From NCBI GenBank assembly GCA_013361525.1, contig JABFXY010000069.1, forward strand, positions 96,032-160,031: 64,000 bases of DNA. The letters run 5' to 3'. The position numbers were made by a program, and so were the translations under genes. The DNA comes from Polyangiaceae bacterium. GTDB lineage: Bacteria > Myxococcota_A > Polyangia > Polyangiales > Polyangiaceae. The notes beneath the pieces are model-generated. The model saw only the letters and a program-made list of their open reading frames with translations, was not told where the DNA came from and ran no database searches. This document shows, one piece after another, positions 41,227 to 48,646 of this stretch. Numbering within the stretch: the stretch's first letter is position 1; each line of letters begins with the position of its first letter.

Positions 41227-43212
41227 ATGCGCCGCGCTGGAGTTGCCTCGTTCACCCTGGTTGCCCTCTCGGTCGGGATCGGGCCTGCAGCGCAGGCCGA
41301 CGACTTCCATTGGTCCCGCTCGGAAGCCCTGGTCGAAAAGGGCCACGACGTCACGGTGACGCTGAAGCGCGACCACGCCGAGGTGCGCGTCGTCCGCACG
41401 GTCCACAACGGCGGTGACCGCGCCGACCAGGCGCTGTTCTACATCACGCCGGGGATGGAGGCGGTGGCGGTGGGCCTTCGCACGATGGCGATGGTCGACG
41501 GTAAGCCGCAATGGTTCACCGGCGAGCTGATGGAGGCCGAAGCCGCCGCACAGAAGTACCGAGAGCTCACCGGCATCGGCGGCTACTACCCGAAAGACCC
41601 CGCGCTTCTATCGTGGCGGAGCCAAGGCACGCTCGCGCTGCAGGTCTTTCCCTGTTTGGCCAAAGAGGACAAGGTCGTCGAATACACGCTCGTCATGCCG
41701 ATGCATTACGAAGCGGGGCGCTACAAGCTCGTGATGCCCCCCATGGGCACGGACAAGGTCGTCCCGCGGGGGACGATCGTCGCGGATCAGGGCACGTTCC
41801 TCGTCGACGGGGCGGACAAATCAGGGAAGCTCGATTTGTCGGCGATCGAATCCGTCGAGCAAATCGTCGAACCGCCGGGGAAGGTCGCCGGTGATCTCGC
41901 GGTCGTGCCCTTTGCCAAAGAGCGCGCACTGCTCGGATATCATTTCGACGTCGCGCCGAAGCTCTCGACGGTGCCGGACAAAGCCCGTGTGGTCGTCGTC
42001 ATCGACGGCTCGCATTCGTTCGGCGAAAAACGAATCGAGGGAGCCCGCGCAGCGGCCAAAGCGTATTTGTCCCATTTCGACGGATCGGACGTCGAGGCGG
42101 CCGTGATTGCGTATTCGCGAGCGCCGCAAGCGGTAACGCCGGGTTTCGTATCGGTCGCGGACGCCACCAAAGCGCTCGAATCAGCGACGATCACCCCCAA
42201 GAACGGTAGCGAAATGGCTCTTGCGCTCGAGCGCGCCGGGGAGCTTCTCGCCTCGGCGCCGAGCTCGGTCGAGCGCCGCGTCGTCGTCTTTTCGGACCTC
42301 GAGACGAGGGCCGAGCTGGATCCGGCGCGCGTCCGCGCGGCCCTCCCCCGCGGAGCAATCGTCCATCTCGCCGACCTCGACGCGGTCGCCGGCGCATACC
42401 TCGAGCGCGACGACGACGACGAATGGGCGAAGGTGCCGCGCTCGACCGGCGGCGTTCTCTTTCGCGTTGCTTCGGGTTCGTCCCGCGAAGAGGAGGGGAC
42501 TCGCAAACAGGTATTCGAAGAGCTCGCACGCCCGATGCGCCTCGATCACGTGAAGCTCGGCGGCGCGGGCCTCGACGGCGCCGACGTGCCGGAGACGCTC
42601 TCAGAAGGGGATGGAATCGAGGACCATCGCCTGGTCAAACGCTACGTCAGCTTCGTGACGTTGAGCGGAGAGCTCTGGTCGACACACTTCGAGAAGACGC
42701 TCGAGCCGAGTGAGTCGTATGGTCGTACTCGAGCGGCGCTCGTCTTCGGGTCGGAGCTCCTCGGCGATCTCACCGAGGAGGAGATGATGCCGCTCGCCCT
42801 CTTCGGAAAAGCGGTGTCGCCGGTAACCAGTTATCTCGCAATCGAGCCGGGTGTACGGCCGTCGACGGAGGGGCTCGAATGGGGCGGTGAGGTCGGCAGC
42901 GCCTTCGGCGCCGGAGGCCTCGGCCTGACCGGTATCGGCGAAGGCGGTGGCGGGAGCGGTGATATGACCGACTATGCGTCGCTGCTGAAGGCGCTCGTCA
43001 CGCCCGGATTGCGGACCTGCAACATCGCGAAAGAGCGCGTGTCCGTCAGCGCCGAGTCCACGTACAACGAAATCGTCGCTGTGGATGTGACGGTCGCGGA
43101 CGACGACTCGAAGCATTCGAAAGCGAATTGCGTGACCGAGCACGTTTGGGGCGTACGGTTGCCGGCCGAGTTCGCCGACGCGGAGCACCTCACGACCAAG
43201 CTGGCGCTTTGA
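41227..43212 (+). CDS. Exported VIT/von Willebrand A domain protein
   Basis: The 661-residue protein has a signal peptide (cleavage near Ala-Gln-Ala), a VIT (inter-alpha-trypsin-like) domain at about 25-160, and a von Willebrand A domain from about 255. The A domain has the metal-dependent adhesion site Asp-Gly-Ser-His-Ser (Asp-X-Ser-X-Ser) near residue 260. A 150-residue tail follows with a Gly-rich stretch (Gly-Leu-Gly-Leu-Thr-Gly-Ile-Gly). This layout is common in secreted myxobacterial proteins that mediate adhesion or protein complexes. It starts 7 bases after the end of a TAG that closes the divergent hydrolase frame, so the promoters of both genes are squeezed into a short gap. Confidence 0.88.
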   Translation: MRRAGVASFTLVALSVGIGPAAQADDFHWSRSEALVEKGHDVTVTLKRDHAEVRVVRTVHNGGDRADQALFYITPGMEAVAVGLRTMAMVDGKPQWFTGELMEAEAAAQKYRELTGIGGYYPKDPALLSWRSQGTLALQVFPCLAKEDKVVEYTLVMPMHYEAGRYKLVMPPMGTDKVVPRGTIVADQGTFLVDGADKSGKLDLSAIESVEQIVEPPGKVAGDLAVVPFAKERALLGYHFDVAPKLSTVPDKARVVVVIDGSHSFGEKRIEGARAAAKAYLSHFDGSDVEAAVIAYSRAPQAVTPGFVSVADATKALESATITPKNGSEMALALERAGELLASAPSSVERRVVVFSDLETRAELDPARVRAALPRGAIVHLADLDAVAGAYLERDDDDEWAKVPRSTGGVLFRVASGSSREEEGTRKQVFEELARPMRLDHVKLGGAGLDGADVPETLSEGDGIEDHRLVKRYVSFVTLSGELWSTHFEKTLEPSESYGRTRAALVFGSELLGDLTEEEMMPLALFGKAVSPVTSYLAIEPGVRPSTEGLEWGGEVGSAFGAGGLGLTGIGEGGGGSGDMTDYASLLKALVTPGLRTCNIAKERVSVSAESTYNEIVAVDVTVADDDSKHSKANCVTEHVWGVRLPAEFADAEHLTTKLAL

Positions 43213-43219
43213 CGCCGCG

Positions 43220-43588
43220 TCAGCAGGCGACCTCCCAAAGGTGGCCATTGTCGTCCGCGAAATAGATTCTCCCGGCCCCTCCGAGGGGATCGTCCGTCGC
43301 GCCATTTCGAGGATCGTGGTGGTCGTTGCCGAACGCGACTCCACGGGCGCGCAGGCGGGCGACGATCTCCTCGAACCGCGATGGATTCACCCGGAAGGCG
43401 ACGTGCGCGAACGCGATCGACGTCGCGGGTGAAAACAGGACGAAGCTCCCATCGTCGAGGTCGACGCGGAACATGTCGTCGTCCTCACCCTCGGGCGTCG
43501 GCTCGCGGGTGCCGAGGACGTCGGCCAAGAAGCGCGCGGACGCTTCGGCGTCGAGCGCGTCGATTGCAACATGATCGAACCGGGTCAT
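43220..43588 (-). CDS. VOC-family (glyoxalase/bleomycin-resistance) protein
   Basis: This 122-residue protein is a single VOC domain: Phe-Asp-His-Val-Ala-Ile at the start, Ala-His-Val-Ala-Phe-Arg-Val in the second motif, and Gly-Arg-Ile-Tyr-Phe-Ala-Asp-Asp-Asn-Gly-His-Leu-Trp-Glu at the end. The first His, the second-module His and the last Glu could form the metal site. Its start overlaps the stop of the MarR gene as ATGA, so the two are coupled. The substrate is unknown; reaction with an electrophilic toxin sensed by the MarR protein is a reasonable guess. Confidence 0.9.
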   Translation of the reverse strand: MTRFDHVAIDALDAEASARFLADVLGTREPTPEGEDDDMFRVDLDDGSFVLFSPATSIAFAHVAFRVNPSRFEEIVARLRARGVAFGNDHHDPRNGATDDPLGGAGRIYFADDNGHLWEVAC

Positions 43589-44154
43589 GGAGACCTCCGC
43601 GAGGAGGGCGTTGCCTTCGCCCGCTCGAGCTCGTCGAGCGTGACCGTGAGCGCGTCGGTCAGCTTTCGGCGTGTCGCGCTCGATAGAGACGCCGTCGCCG
43701 TTTCGAACTCGTCGATGCGCACGGCCCTGAAGCGGGTGAGGAACGTCTTTGCCTTGGCCGTCGGCTCGATCGTGCGCTTCCGGCGATCGCCGGAGTGTTC
43801 CACGCGGCGCGCGAGCCCCTGCTTCACGAGGCGTTCGATCATCTGGCTCACCGACGGCAACGAGAGATTCATCGCCTTCGCCAGGCTGGAAGGGGTGGTG
43901 TCGGCTGTCGTCAGGGCGAGGTTCAGCACGATCGCCTGGTCGACCGTGACGCGTGCCTTCGCGAGGAAAGCAAGCGCACGCCCGCGCGGATGCGAGACAG
44001 CGTTGACGAAGGTCTCGAGGAGCGGACCGAGCGAGGTATCCGGACTTTGCTGGCTTGGCCTTTGGCGGCTTGGACTTTGGCGGAGTGCAACCGGTCGGTG
44101 TAGACGTTGGTGGGTGCCGATCGCATCATTCACGTTGATGAATGGTTCATGCAA
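43585..44154 (-). CDS. MarR-family transcriptional regulator
   Basis: Up to 189 residues depending on start: TTG 44154 gives the full frame, GTG 44133 is an alternative. The winged helix-turn-helix is at about 85-140: Leu-Ala-Lys-Ala-Met-Asn-Leu-Ser-Leu-Pro-Ser-Val-Ser-Gln-Met-Ile-Glu-Arg-Leu, then the wing Arg-Arg-Val-Glu-His-Ser-Gly-Asp-Arg-Arg-Lys. The first 40 residues are Arg/Gln/Ser-rich and atypical. A pair of inverted repeats covers the start region (44126-44162), so autoregulation is likely. It is translationally coupled to the VOC gene. Confidence 0.9.
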   Translation of the reverse strand: MHEPFINVNDAIGTHQRLHRPVALRQSPSRQRPSQQSPDTSLGPLLETFVNAVSHPRGRALAFLAKARVTVDQAIVLNLALTTADTTPSSLAKAMNLSLPSVSQMIERLVKQGLARRVEHSGDRRKRTIEPTAKAKTFLTRFRAVRIDEFETATASLSSATRRKLTDALTVTLDELERAKATPSSRRSP

Positions 44155-44162
44155 GTGAATGA
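44126..44162. promoter_or_regulatory. Candidate MarR operator
   Basis: TCATTCAC at 44126-44133 is inverted as GTGAATGA at 44155-44162, and TGAATGGTTCA at 44139-44149 is a further small palindrome. TTGACA of a possible -35 element lies at 44165-44170 on the minus strand. Symmetry and position favour a repressor site over the start of the MarR gene. Confidence 0.4.
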
Positions 44163-44362
44163 ATTGTCAAGGTGAGAGGCGAGAGGCGGCTTCCAAGCTC
44201 GCGGTCCGCCGCCGCCGTCCGCGTGCAGCCGGCGCGGGCAGCGGTCCGCCGTCGCGCCAACCCGGCAGCCCGGCCACCGCCACCGTCGAGCTGCCCCGGC
44301 CGCCGTCGGCCGCCGCGGGGCCGGGCCGCCGACCATCGCCAAATCCCATCAACGCTGCGACC

Positions 44363-45061
44363 ATGCGGACAACCGTGACGAATACCCAATCCCCCGACTC
44401 CGACCTCACGCTGTCGCGCAGAACGCTCGAGTCCACGCCGCAGCGGGCCGTGGCGTTCCTTCGTGCAGTGGCGACGAGCCTGCCGATCCGCGCCGCGCTC
44501 GCGGAGCATGGCTATACGATTCGAGACCACGAGGAGGGCATGAATCTCCTCCTCGCGTGTACCGATGTCGGTGGTGAGCTCGCCGAAGGTTTCGACTTGG
44601 ATCGGCGGGCGCACCGGGCCATCGCGGAGCTCGATGCTTGGGACGACAGCGGCTACCTGAAGCTGCGCGCGGCGCTGCAGCATCGGTTCCCCGCAGAGGC
44701 AGAGCTGCTGTTGCGCGGGCTCGGACCCGAGACCGATCTGAAGGCGGTCGCGGGCGTACGAACGTTGCTCGCGCGGTTCGACGAGCTCGCGGCCGACGCG
44801 GCGTCGGAGGGGGCATCGGACGACGCCGCGGCGGCGCTGGCGTTTTTGGAGAAAAAGGGTTTCGGCAAGGCCGAGCGGGATCGTCTTTCGAGCCTCGTGA
44901 TGCTCGTGGACGAAGCGCTGGCGCAGGACCCGGGTGGCCCGGTGAGAGATCCGGCCTCCGCGGACCTCGAGCGATTGCGGTCGCTTCGATCTTGGTACGA
45001 GCGATGGTCCGAGCTCGCGCGAAAGGTCGTCGCGCCTGCGTTCGCCGCACGAATCGGCTGA
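44363..45061 (+). CDS. Hypothetical protein, helix-rich
   Basis: ATG 44363 opens a 232-residue frame. The protein has no signal or membrane segment and is mostly alpha-helical. It has a conserved-looking block (Gly-Tyr-Thr-Ile-Arg-Asp-His-Glu-Glu-Gly-Met, near 55), a His-Arg-X-Ile-Ala-Glu-Leu-Asp stretch, and an aromatic end (Trp-Tyr-Glu-Arg-Trp-Ser-Glu-Leu-Ala-Arg). The frame extends to 44159 only through a Pro/Arg-rich stretch that is unlikely to be translated. No family is recognised. Confidence 0.65.
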   Translation: MRTTVTNTQSPDSDLTLSRRTLESTPQRAVAFLRAVATSLPIRAALAEHGYTIRDHEEGMNLLLACTDVGGELAEGFDLDRRAHRAIAELDAWDDSGYLKLRAALQHRFPAEAELLLRGLGPETDLKAVAGVRTLLARFDELAADAASEGASDDAAAALAFLEKKGFGKAERDRLSSLVMLVDEALAQDPGGPVRDPASADLERLRSLRSWYERWSELARKVVAPAFAARIG

Positions 45062-45269
45062 GCGCTTCGACGCGACGCGTCCGGCCGCGGTGGTTTCGCA
45101 CACGGGTGCAGCTCGCCGTTCGCAAAGCATTGGTAGCGGCGTTCGCAGATCGATTCGATCGCGCCCGCGTTCTTATAGGAAAGCCGCCTGAATCACGATT
45201 GTCTCGCAGCCTACGAGCTTGAGACACTCGGGCATGGCGCCTGCAATGGTGCCCCGCCCGGAGGGATGA

Positions 45270-46520
45270 ATGCAGGAGCGAGCAAGGGGACAGAGGCGCG
45301 CGAAGGCGGCGAGGCTCGCCTTCATCCTGCTCGCCGCAGCGACCTGCAACAACAGCGACGGGTGCGCGAATGGATGCAACAGCTGCAGCGATTCGACATC
45401 GAGCGTCAGGGATTCGCTGAGTTGTGATTGCAATGGTCGGCCTGGCTGCTCCGGATCGGGGGATGGGACGAGCAGCGACGCGGGTGACGGCTGGGACGAC
45501 GACGGCGACACCACGACCGGAACCGGCGCCGGCCCGATCACGAACTGCTACGCCGGGCGCGACTCGTGCAATGGCCCCACCGACGACTTCGACGGGTGCG
45601 AGACGGACCTGCTGTCGCAGCCGGCGTGTGGACATTGCATGCGGGATTGCACGTACGAGCTGTGTACGACCCTCACCGCGACGGACGGCATGACGTGTGA
45701 AGAGAAGGTCCATTTCGGACTGCAGCCGCCGGGACCCGTGGTCGCGTTCGCGACGGGCGCGGGACGCGCGTATTGGAGCACCAGCTCCACACTTCACTTC
45801 GTCGAGATCGTCGCGGGCAACAGCTACACGGTCACGCAGGACGCCGTCGAGCTCGCCGGTGACAACAGCTATGCCTATGCCATTACGTCGACGGGCGACG
45901 TCATTTCGGTAGAGATGCCCGCCGGCGCCGTGACCGTCCTCTCGCCCGGCCCTTCCGAGGCGAGGCTCCTGCGCACGGACGATGAATATCTCTATTGGTT
46001 CGATGGCACCGCCATTCGCAAGGTCGGTAAGCACGGCGGCGCGGTCGAAGTGGTGCTCGACCAACTCACCGGCCTCGACCTGCGCGACTTCGTCGTCGAC
46101 GGGTACGTCGTATGGGGCGCAGCTTACGACCCAGACGATCTCGGTCCCTATTTCTTCCGTGTCGAGGTTCCCTCGCTCACGGCGATGACGCTCAAGTCCT
46201 TGGGTCCCGAGGCGGACGCGACGACGCTGGAGATCGAGCGCTCCGGCTATGATGTCTTCGTTGGCCACTCATACGGTATCGAGGCCTTCCAGACGGACGG
46301 TACGCCGCTCGATTCTCCGTTTTGGCAGCCTCCTGCCGGCTATCGAAATATGCGTATCCGCGACGGCTGGGCGTATTACATCGCGGACGGCGCCGCCTAT
46401 GCGAGCTACGAAGACGGATACCAGGTGCGGCTCTTCGACGAGGGCAGCTCCGCGCTCGATCTCGTGAATGGCCGCGTCGTGGTGGTGACCGACACCGCGA
46501 TCCTTTCGACACCGTGGTGA
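45270..46520 (+). CDS. Exported Cys-rich beta-propeller-like protein
   Basis: The 416-residue protein (start ATG 45270, GGAGGG before it) has a basic signal region and a hydrophobic core ending Leu-Ala-Ala-Ala-Thr-Cys, which could be a lipobox although Thr at -1 is unusual. A Cys/Ser/Asp/Gly-rich stretch with about 16 cysteines runs to residue 140, including Asp-Gly-Cys-Glu-Thr as in the protein at 25584. About 250 residues of repeated short strands follow with Trp-Phe-Asp-Gly and Ala-Tyr-Tyr-Ile-Ala-Asp, a likely six-bladed propeller of LVIVD or NHL type. Function unknown. Confidence 0.75.
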   Translation: MQERARGQRRAKAARLAFILLAAATCNNSDGCANGCNSCSDSTSSVRDSLSCDCNGRPGCSGSGDGTSSDAGDGWDDDGDTTTGTGAGPITNCYAGRDSCNGPTDDFDGCETDLLSQPACGHCMRDCTYELCTTLTATDGMTCEEKVHFGLQPPGPVVAFATGAGRAYWSTSSTLHFVEIVAGNSYTVTQDAVELAGDNSYAYAITSTGDVISVEMPAGAVTVLSPGPSEARLLRTDDEYLYWFDGTAIRKVGKHGGAVEVVLDQLTGLDLRDFVVDGYVVWGAAYDPDDLGPYFFRVEVPSLTAMTLKSLGPEADATTLEIERSGYDVFVGHSYGIEAFQTDGTPLDSPFWQPPAGYRNMRIRDGWAYYIADGAAYASYEDGYQVRLFDEGSSALDLVNGRVVVVTDTAILSTPW

Positions 46521-46547
46521 GCGGTCGCCGCCGGCTGCGCGCGCGTC

Positions 46548-46862
46548 TCACGAAAAGATCTTGAGCCCGACGATACCGGCCGCGATCAATGCAATGCACG
46601 ACAGCCGAGCGACGGTCGCGGGCTCACCGAAGATCGCAATGCCCAGCACCGCCGTTCCGACCGCACCGATGCCCGTCCACACGGCGTATGCGGTGCCGAG
46701 CGGCAGCGTTCGCATGGCCCAGCCGAGGAGGGCCATCGACGCGACCAGGCTCACGCCGGTGCCCACGGTGGGCCATAGTTTGGTGAAGCCCTCGGTGTAC
46801 TTCAACCCGATGGCCCAGCCGATCTCGAAGAGACCTGCGATGAAAACGACGACCCACGCCAT
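46548..46862 (-). CDS. sugE: SMR-family guanidinium exporter SugE/Gdx
   Basis: From ATG 46862 the product is 104 residues with four transmembrane helices. The start Met-Ala-Trp-Val-Val-Val-Phe-Ile-Ala-Gly-Leu-Phe-Glu and Trp-Ala-Ile-Gly-Leu-Lys-Tyr match SugE/Gdx; the Glu in helix 1 is the essential proton/substrate site of this family. The family exports guanidinium as an antiparallel dimer. A well-formed guanidine-II riboswitch lies 20 bases upstream, and GGGAG at 46870-46874 is seven bases from the start. This is a strong functional match between leader RNA and exporter. Confidence 0.92.
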   Translation of the reverse strand: MAWVVVFIAGLFEIGWAIGLKYTEGFTKLWPTVGTGVSLVASMALLGWAMRTLPLGTAYAVWTGIGAVGTAVLGIAIFGEPATVARLSCIALIAAGIVGLKIFS

Positions 46863-46881
46863 GATTCGACTCCCGTGGCTT

Positions 46882-46931
46882 GCCGGGTCGTCCCGGCGCA
46901 TACAGGGAGCCGGCGGGGTCGTCCCCGCGGC
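46882..46931 (-). promoter_or_regulatory. Guanidine-II riboswitch (mini-ykkC)
   Basis: On the minus strand two hairpins each carry an ACGA loop. The first, GCGGGG-ACGA-CCCCGC, is at 46913-46928 and the second, GCCGGG-ACGA-CCCGGC, at 46882-46897, with a 15-base linker. The two-hairpin layout with ACGR loops is the definition of the guanidine-II class. The second hairpin ends just before the ribosome site of sugE, so guanidinium binding should control translation of the exporter. Confidence 0.88.
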
Positions 46932-47160
46932 GTGCCGCGTTGCGCGGTCGATGAGAGCTTAAGCCCGCTCGGTCGAAGGTCAATGAAACAGTCCGTGCCT
47001 CACCTTGGGGCCCGTTGCCTCGACGCGCGGCCGTAAGAATCGCGAATTGTCGGCATCGTGCCGATGGAACGTACGGTGCACGAGCGCCCGCATGGGTGGC
47101 GGGGCGGGCGCAATATTGGGCGTGGTGTGCGCGCTCGCCTCCGCCTCCTGCTTATTGTTC

Positions 47161-47357
47161 TCTCGCGCGCGCACGACGGCTCGGGTCCCGCCTGGGTGGT
47201 GTGCTCGCTGCGCTCGCACTGGCACCCAAGCCTGTGCGCGCCTGTTTTCTCGCGCGCGCACGACGGCTCGGGTCCCGCCTGGGTGGTGTGCTCGCTGCGC
47301 TCGCACTGGCACCCAAGCCTGTGCGCGCCTGTTTTCTCGCGCGCGCACGACGGCTCG
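47161..47357 (+). repeat. Tandem array of an 87-bp palindromic repeat (two full copies, one partial)
   Basis: Units start at 47161, 47248 and 47335, exactly 87 bases apart; the first two are identical over almost their full length and the third is cut off after about 23 bases. Each unit has terminal inverted repeats (GCGCGCAC / GTGCGCGC) and an inner region of near-palindromic GTGC...GCAC. A fourth, diverged copy lies inverted at 32408-32491. The array sits in the gap between sugE and the lysyl-oxidase gene and ends 20 bases from that gene's stop. Confidence 0.85.
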
Positions 47358-47377
47358 CGTCGCGCGCGCGACGGGTG

Positions 47378-48544
47378 TCAATCGGTCACGGTGACGGGCA
47401 CGACGGCGAGGTTGTTCGTGTAGTCCTTCTCGCCGAGCGTGTGGTCCGCATTGAGCGAGATCTCGAGCATGTACTCGCCCGCCGGGACGTCGGTGATGTC
47501 GACCCACTGGCACGGAAGCTGGTTGTGGTACGTGTCCGCCCAGCCCTTCTGAATGCCCTGATAGCCGCAGTCGTACTTCTGCTGATCGGGGGCGCCGGGC
47601 TCGAACGGCTCGACGTCCATCAGGCAGAAGGCCTGCTTATGGCCCGTGGCGACCTCGTTCCCGTTCCCGTCGAGGAGGCGATAACGAGCATAACCCTCGA
47701 AATGGAAGTGCTCGTGACACGTGCTGTAGATGAACAGCGGATTGCCCGTCGGATCGCCGAGGAACATGTCGCCGTCGCCGATGTTCGGCGTCCGCAAATC
47801 GAAGCGTAGGAGGCGGCGCTGGCCGATTGCGCCAATGCACCCTTCGAAGAAGGAGCAGGAGCCCTGCTGGAAGTTGTATTGGTCGATCTCGACGCTCGAC
47901 GCGGCCTGCTCGAGGTCGATCGTGAGGTCCGCGAGGACGCAGCTGTCGTCCGGGCCGCAGGTGGAGCCGAGCGGGCAGCAGTTGTTGCCGCAGATGTAGA
48001 GCGGATTGCACTCCGTCGCGCAGCTGTACGTGCTCGTCTCGGCGTCGAGCTCGCAGTAATTGCCGGACGGGCACACGAGATCGCCGCCGGGGCACTCGAC
48101 AGGGCAGCCGCCGCCCGCGGGCGCGCAGACGTCCGCGCCGGAGTATCCATTGACGGCCGCGGTACAGCATTGCTCGTCCGCAGCGCAGCAAACCTGGGGA
48201 GCGCCCGCCTCGACCGACGTATTGCATGCCTCACGCTGGTCGGGACAGGTGTCCGCGCATGACGCGTCGTCCACGCAGATGTCCGTGGGCGCGACACAGT
48301 CGGCGCAGCTGAAGGGACCCGACCCGCCGCCGCCCGCAGTCTCGCCGCCGGCACCCGCGCCGCCGTCGGGCACGTTTCCGCCGTTCGCGCTTCCGCCGTC
48401 GTTTCCGCCCCCTTGGTTGCCTGCTCCCTGCGCGGAGTCATCGCCGCAGGCCACCAGAAGGGCCGCCCCAATCAACCAATGTCCAATGAGAACGGGGGCC
48501 TTCCCGAAGGGGAATTGTCGAGCCGCCTGGACCGGATGAGTCAT
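47378..48544 (-). CDS. Lysyl-oxidase-like lipoprotein (first of a divergent pair)
   Basis: From ATG 48544 the protein is 388 residues: signal peptide with lipobox Leu-Val-Ala-Cys (Cys33), a Gly/Asn-rich spacer, a Cys-rich region to about 195, then a lysyl-oxidase domain. The copper-talon motif Cys-His-Glu-His-Phe-His-Phe is at about 276-282, with Phe-Cys-Leu-Met-Asp and Tyr-Asp-Cys-Gly-Tyr-Gln-Gly-Ile after it, and Trp-Val-Asp-Ile-Thr near the end. Copper ligands are all present. The family in animals cross-links collagen with a lysyl-tyrosyl quinone; bacterial members are barely characterised. ATG 48580 is an alternative. The next gene, read rightward, has the same domain. Confidence 0.9.
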   Translation of the reverse strand: MTHPVQAARQFPFGKAPVLIGHWLIGAALLVACGDDSAQGAGNQGGGNDGGSANGGNVPDGGAGAGGETAGGGGSGPFSCADCVAPTDICVDDASCADTCPDQREACNTSVEAGAPQVCCAADEQCCTAAVNGYSGADVCAPAGGGCPVECPGGDLVCPSGNYCELDAETSTYSCATECNPLYICGNNCCPLGSTCGPDDSCVLADLTIDLEQAASSVEIDQYNFQQGSCSFFEGCIGAIGQRRLLRFDLRTPNIGDGDMFLGDPTGNPLFIYSTCHEHFHFEGYARYRLLDGNGNEVATGHKQAFCLMDVEPFEPGAPDQQKYDCGYQGIQKGWADTYHNQLPCQWVDITDVPAGEYMLEISLNADHTLGEKDYTNNLAVVPVTVTD

Positions 48545-48646
48545 GACGACGCTCCTTTTGTATGGCCGCGCACGATACACGAGCGCCTCTGGGATGGCAC
48601 GCGCGCCGTTGACGGTCGGGGCCGGCCCTTGATACCCAAAAAGACG

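Noticed and set aside
44159..44362. Longer N-terminus of the helix-rich protein at 44363
   Set aside because: The added residues are a run of Arg, Pro and Gly from GC-rich DNA over the MarR promoter, unlike the folded part.
47161..47357. CRISPR array
   Set aside because: Units are directly adjacent with no spacer sequences of different content, and no cas gene is near.
47015..47809. Long open frame with repeated protein segments across the tandem 87-bp repeats
   Set aside because: The repeating protein is only the translation of the DNA repeat in an open frame; the real lysyl-oxidase gene lies on the other strand and the frame has no start or codon pattern of a gene.
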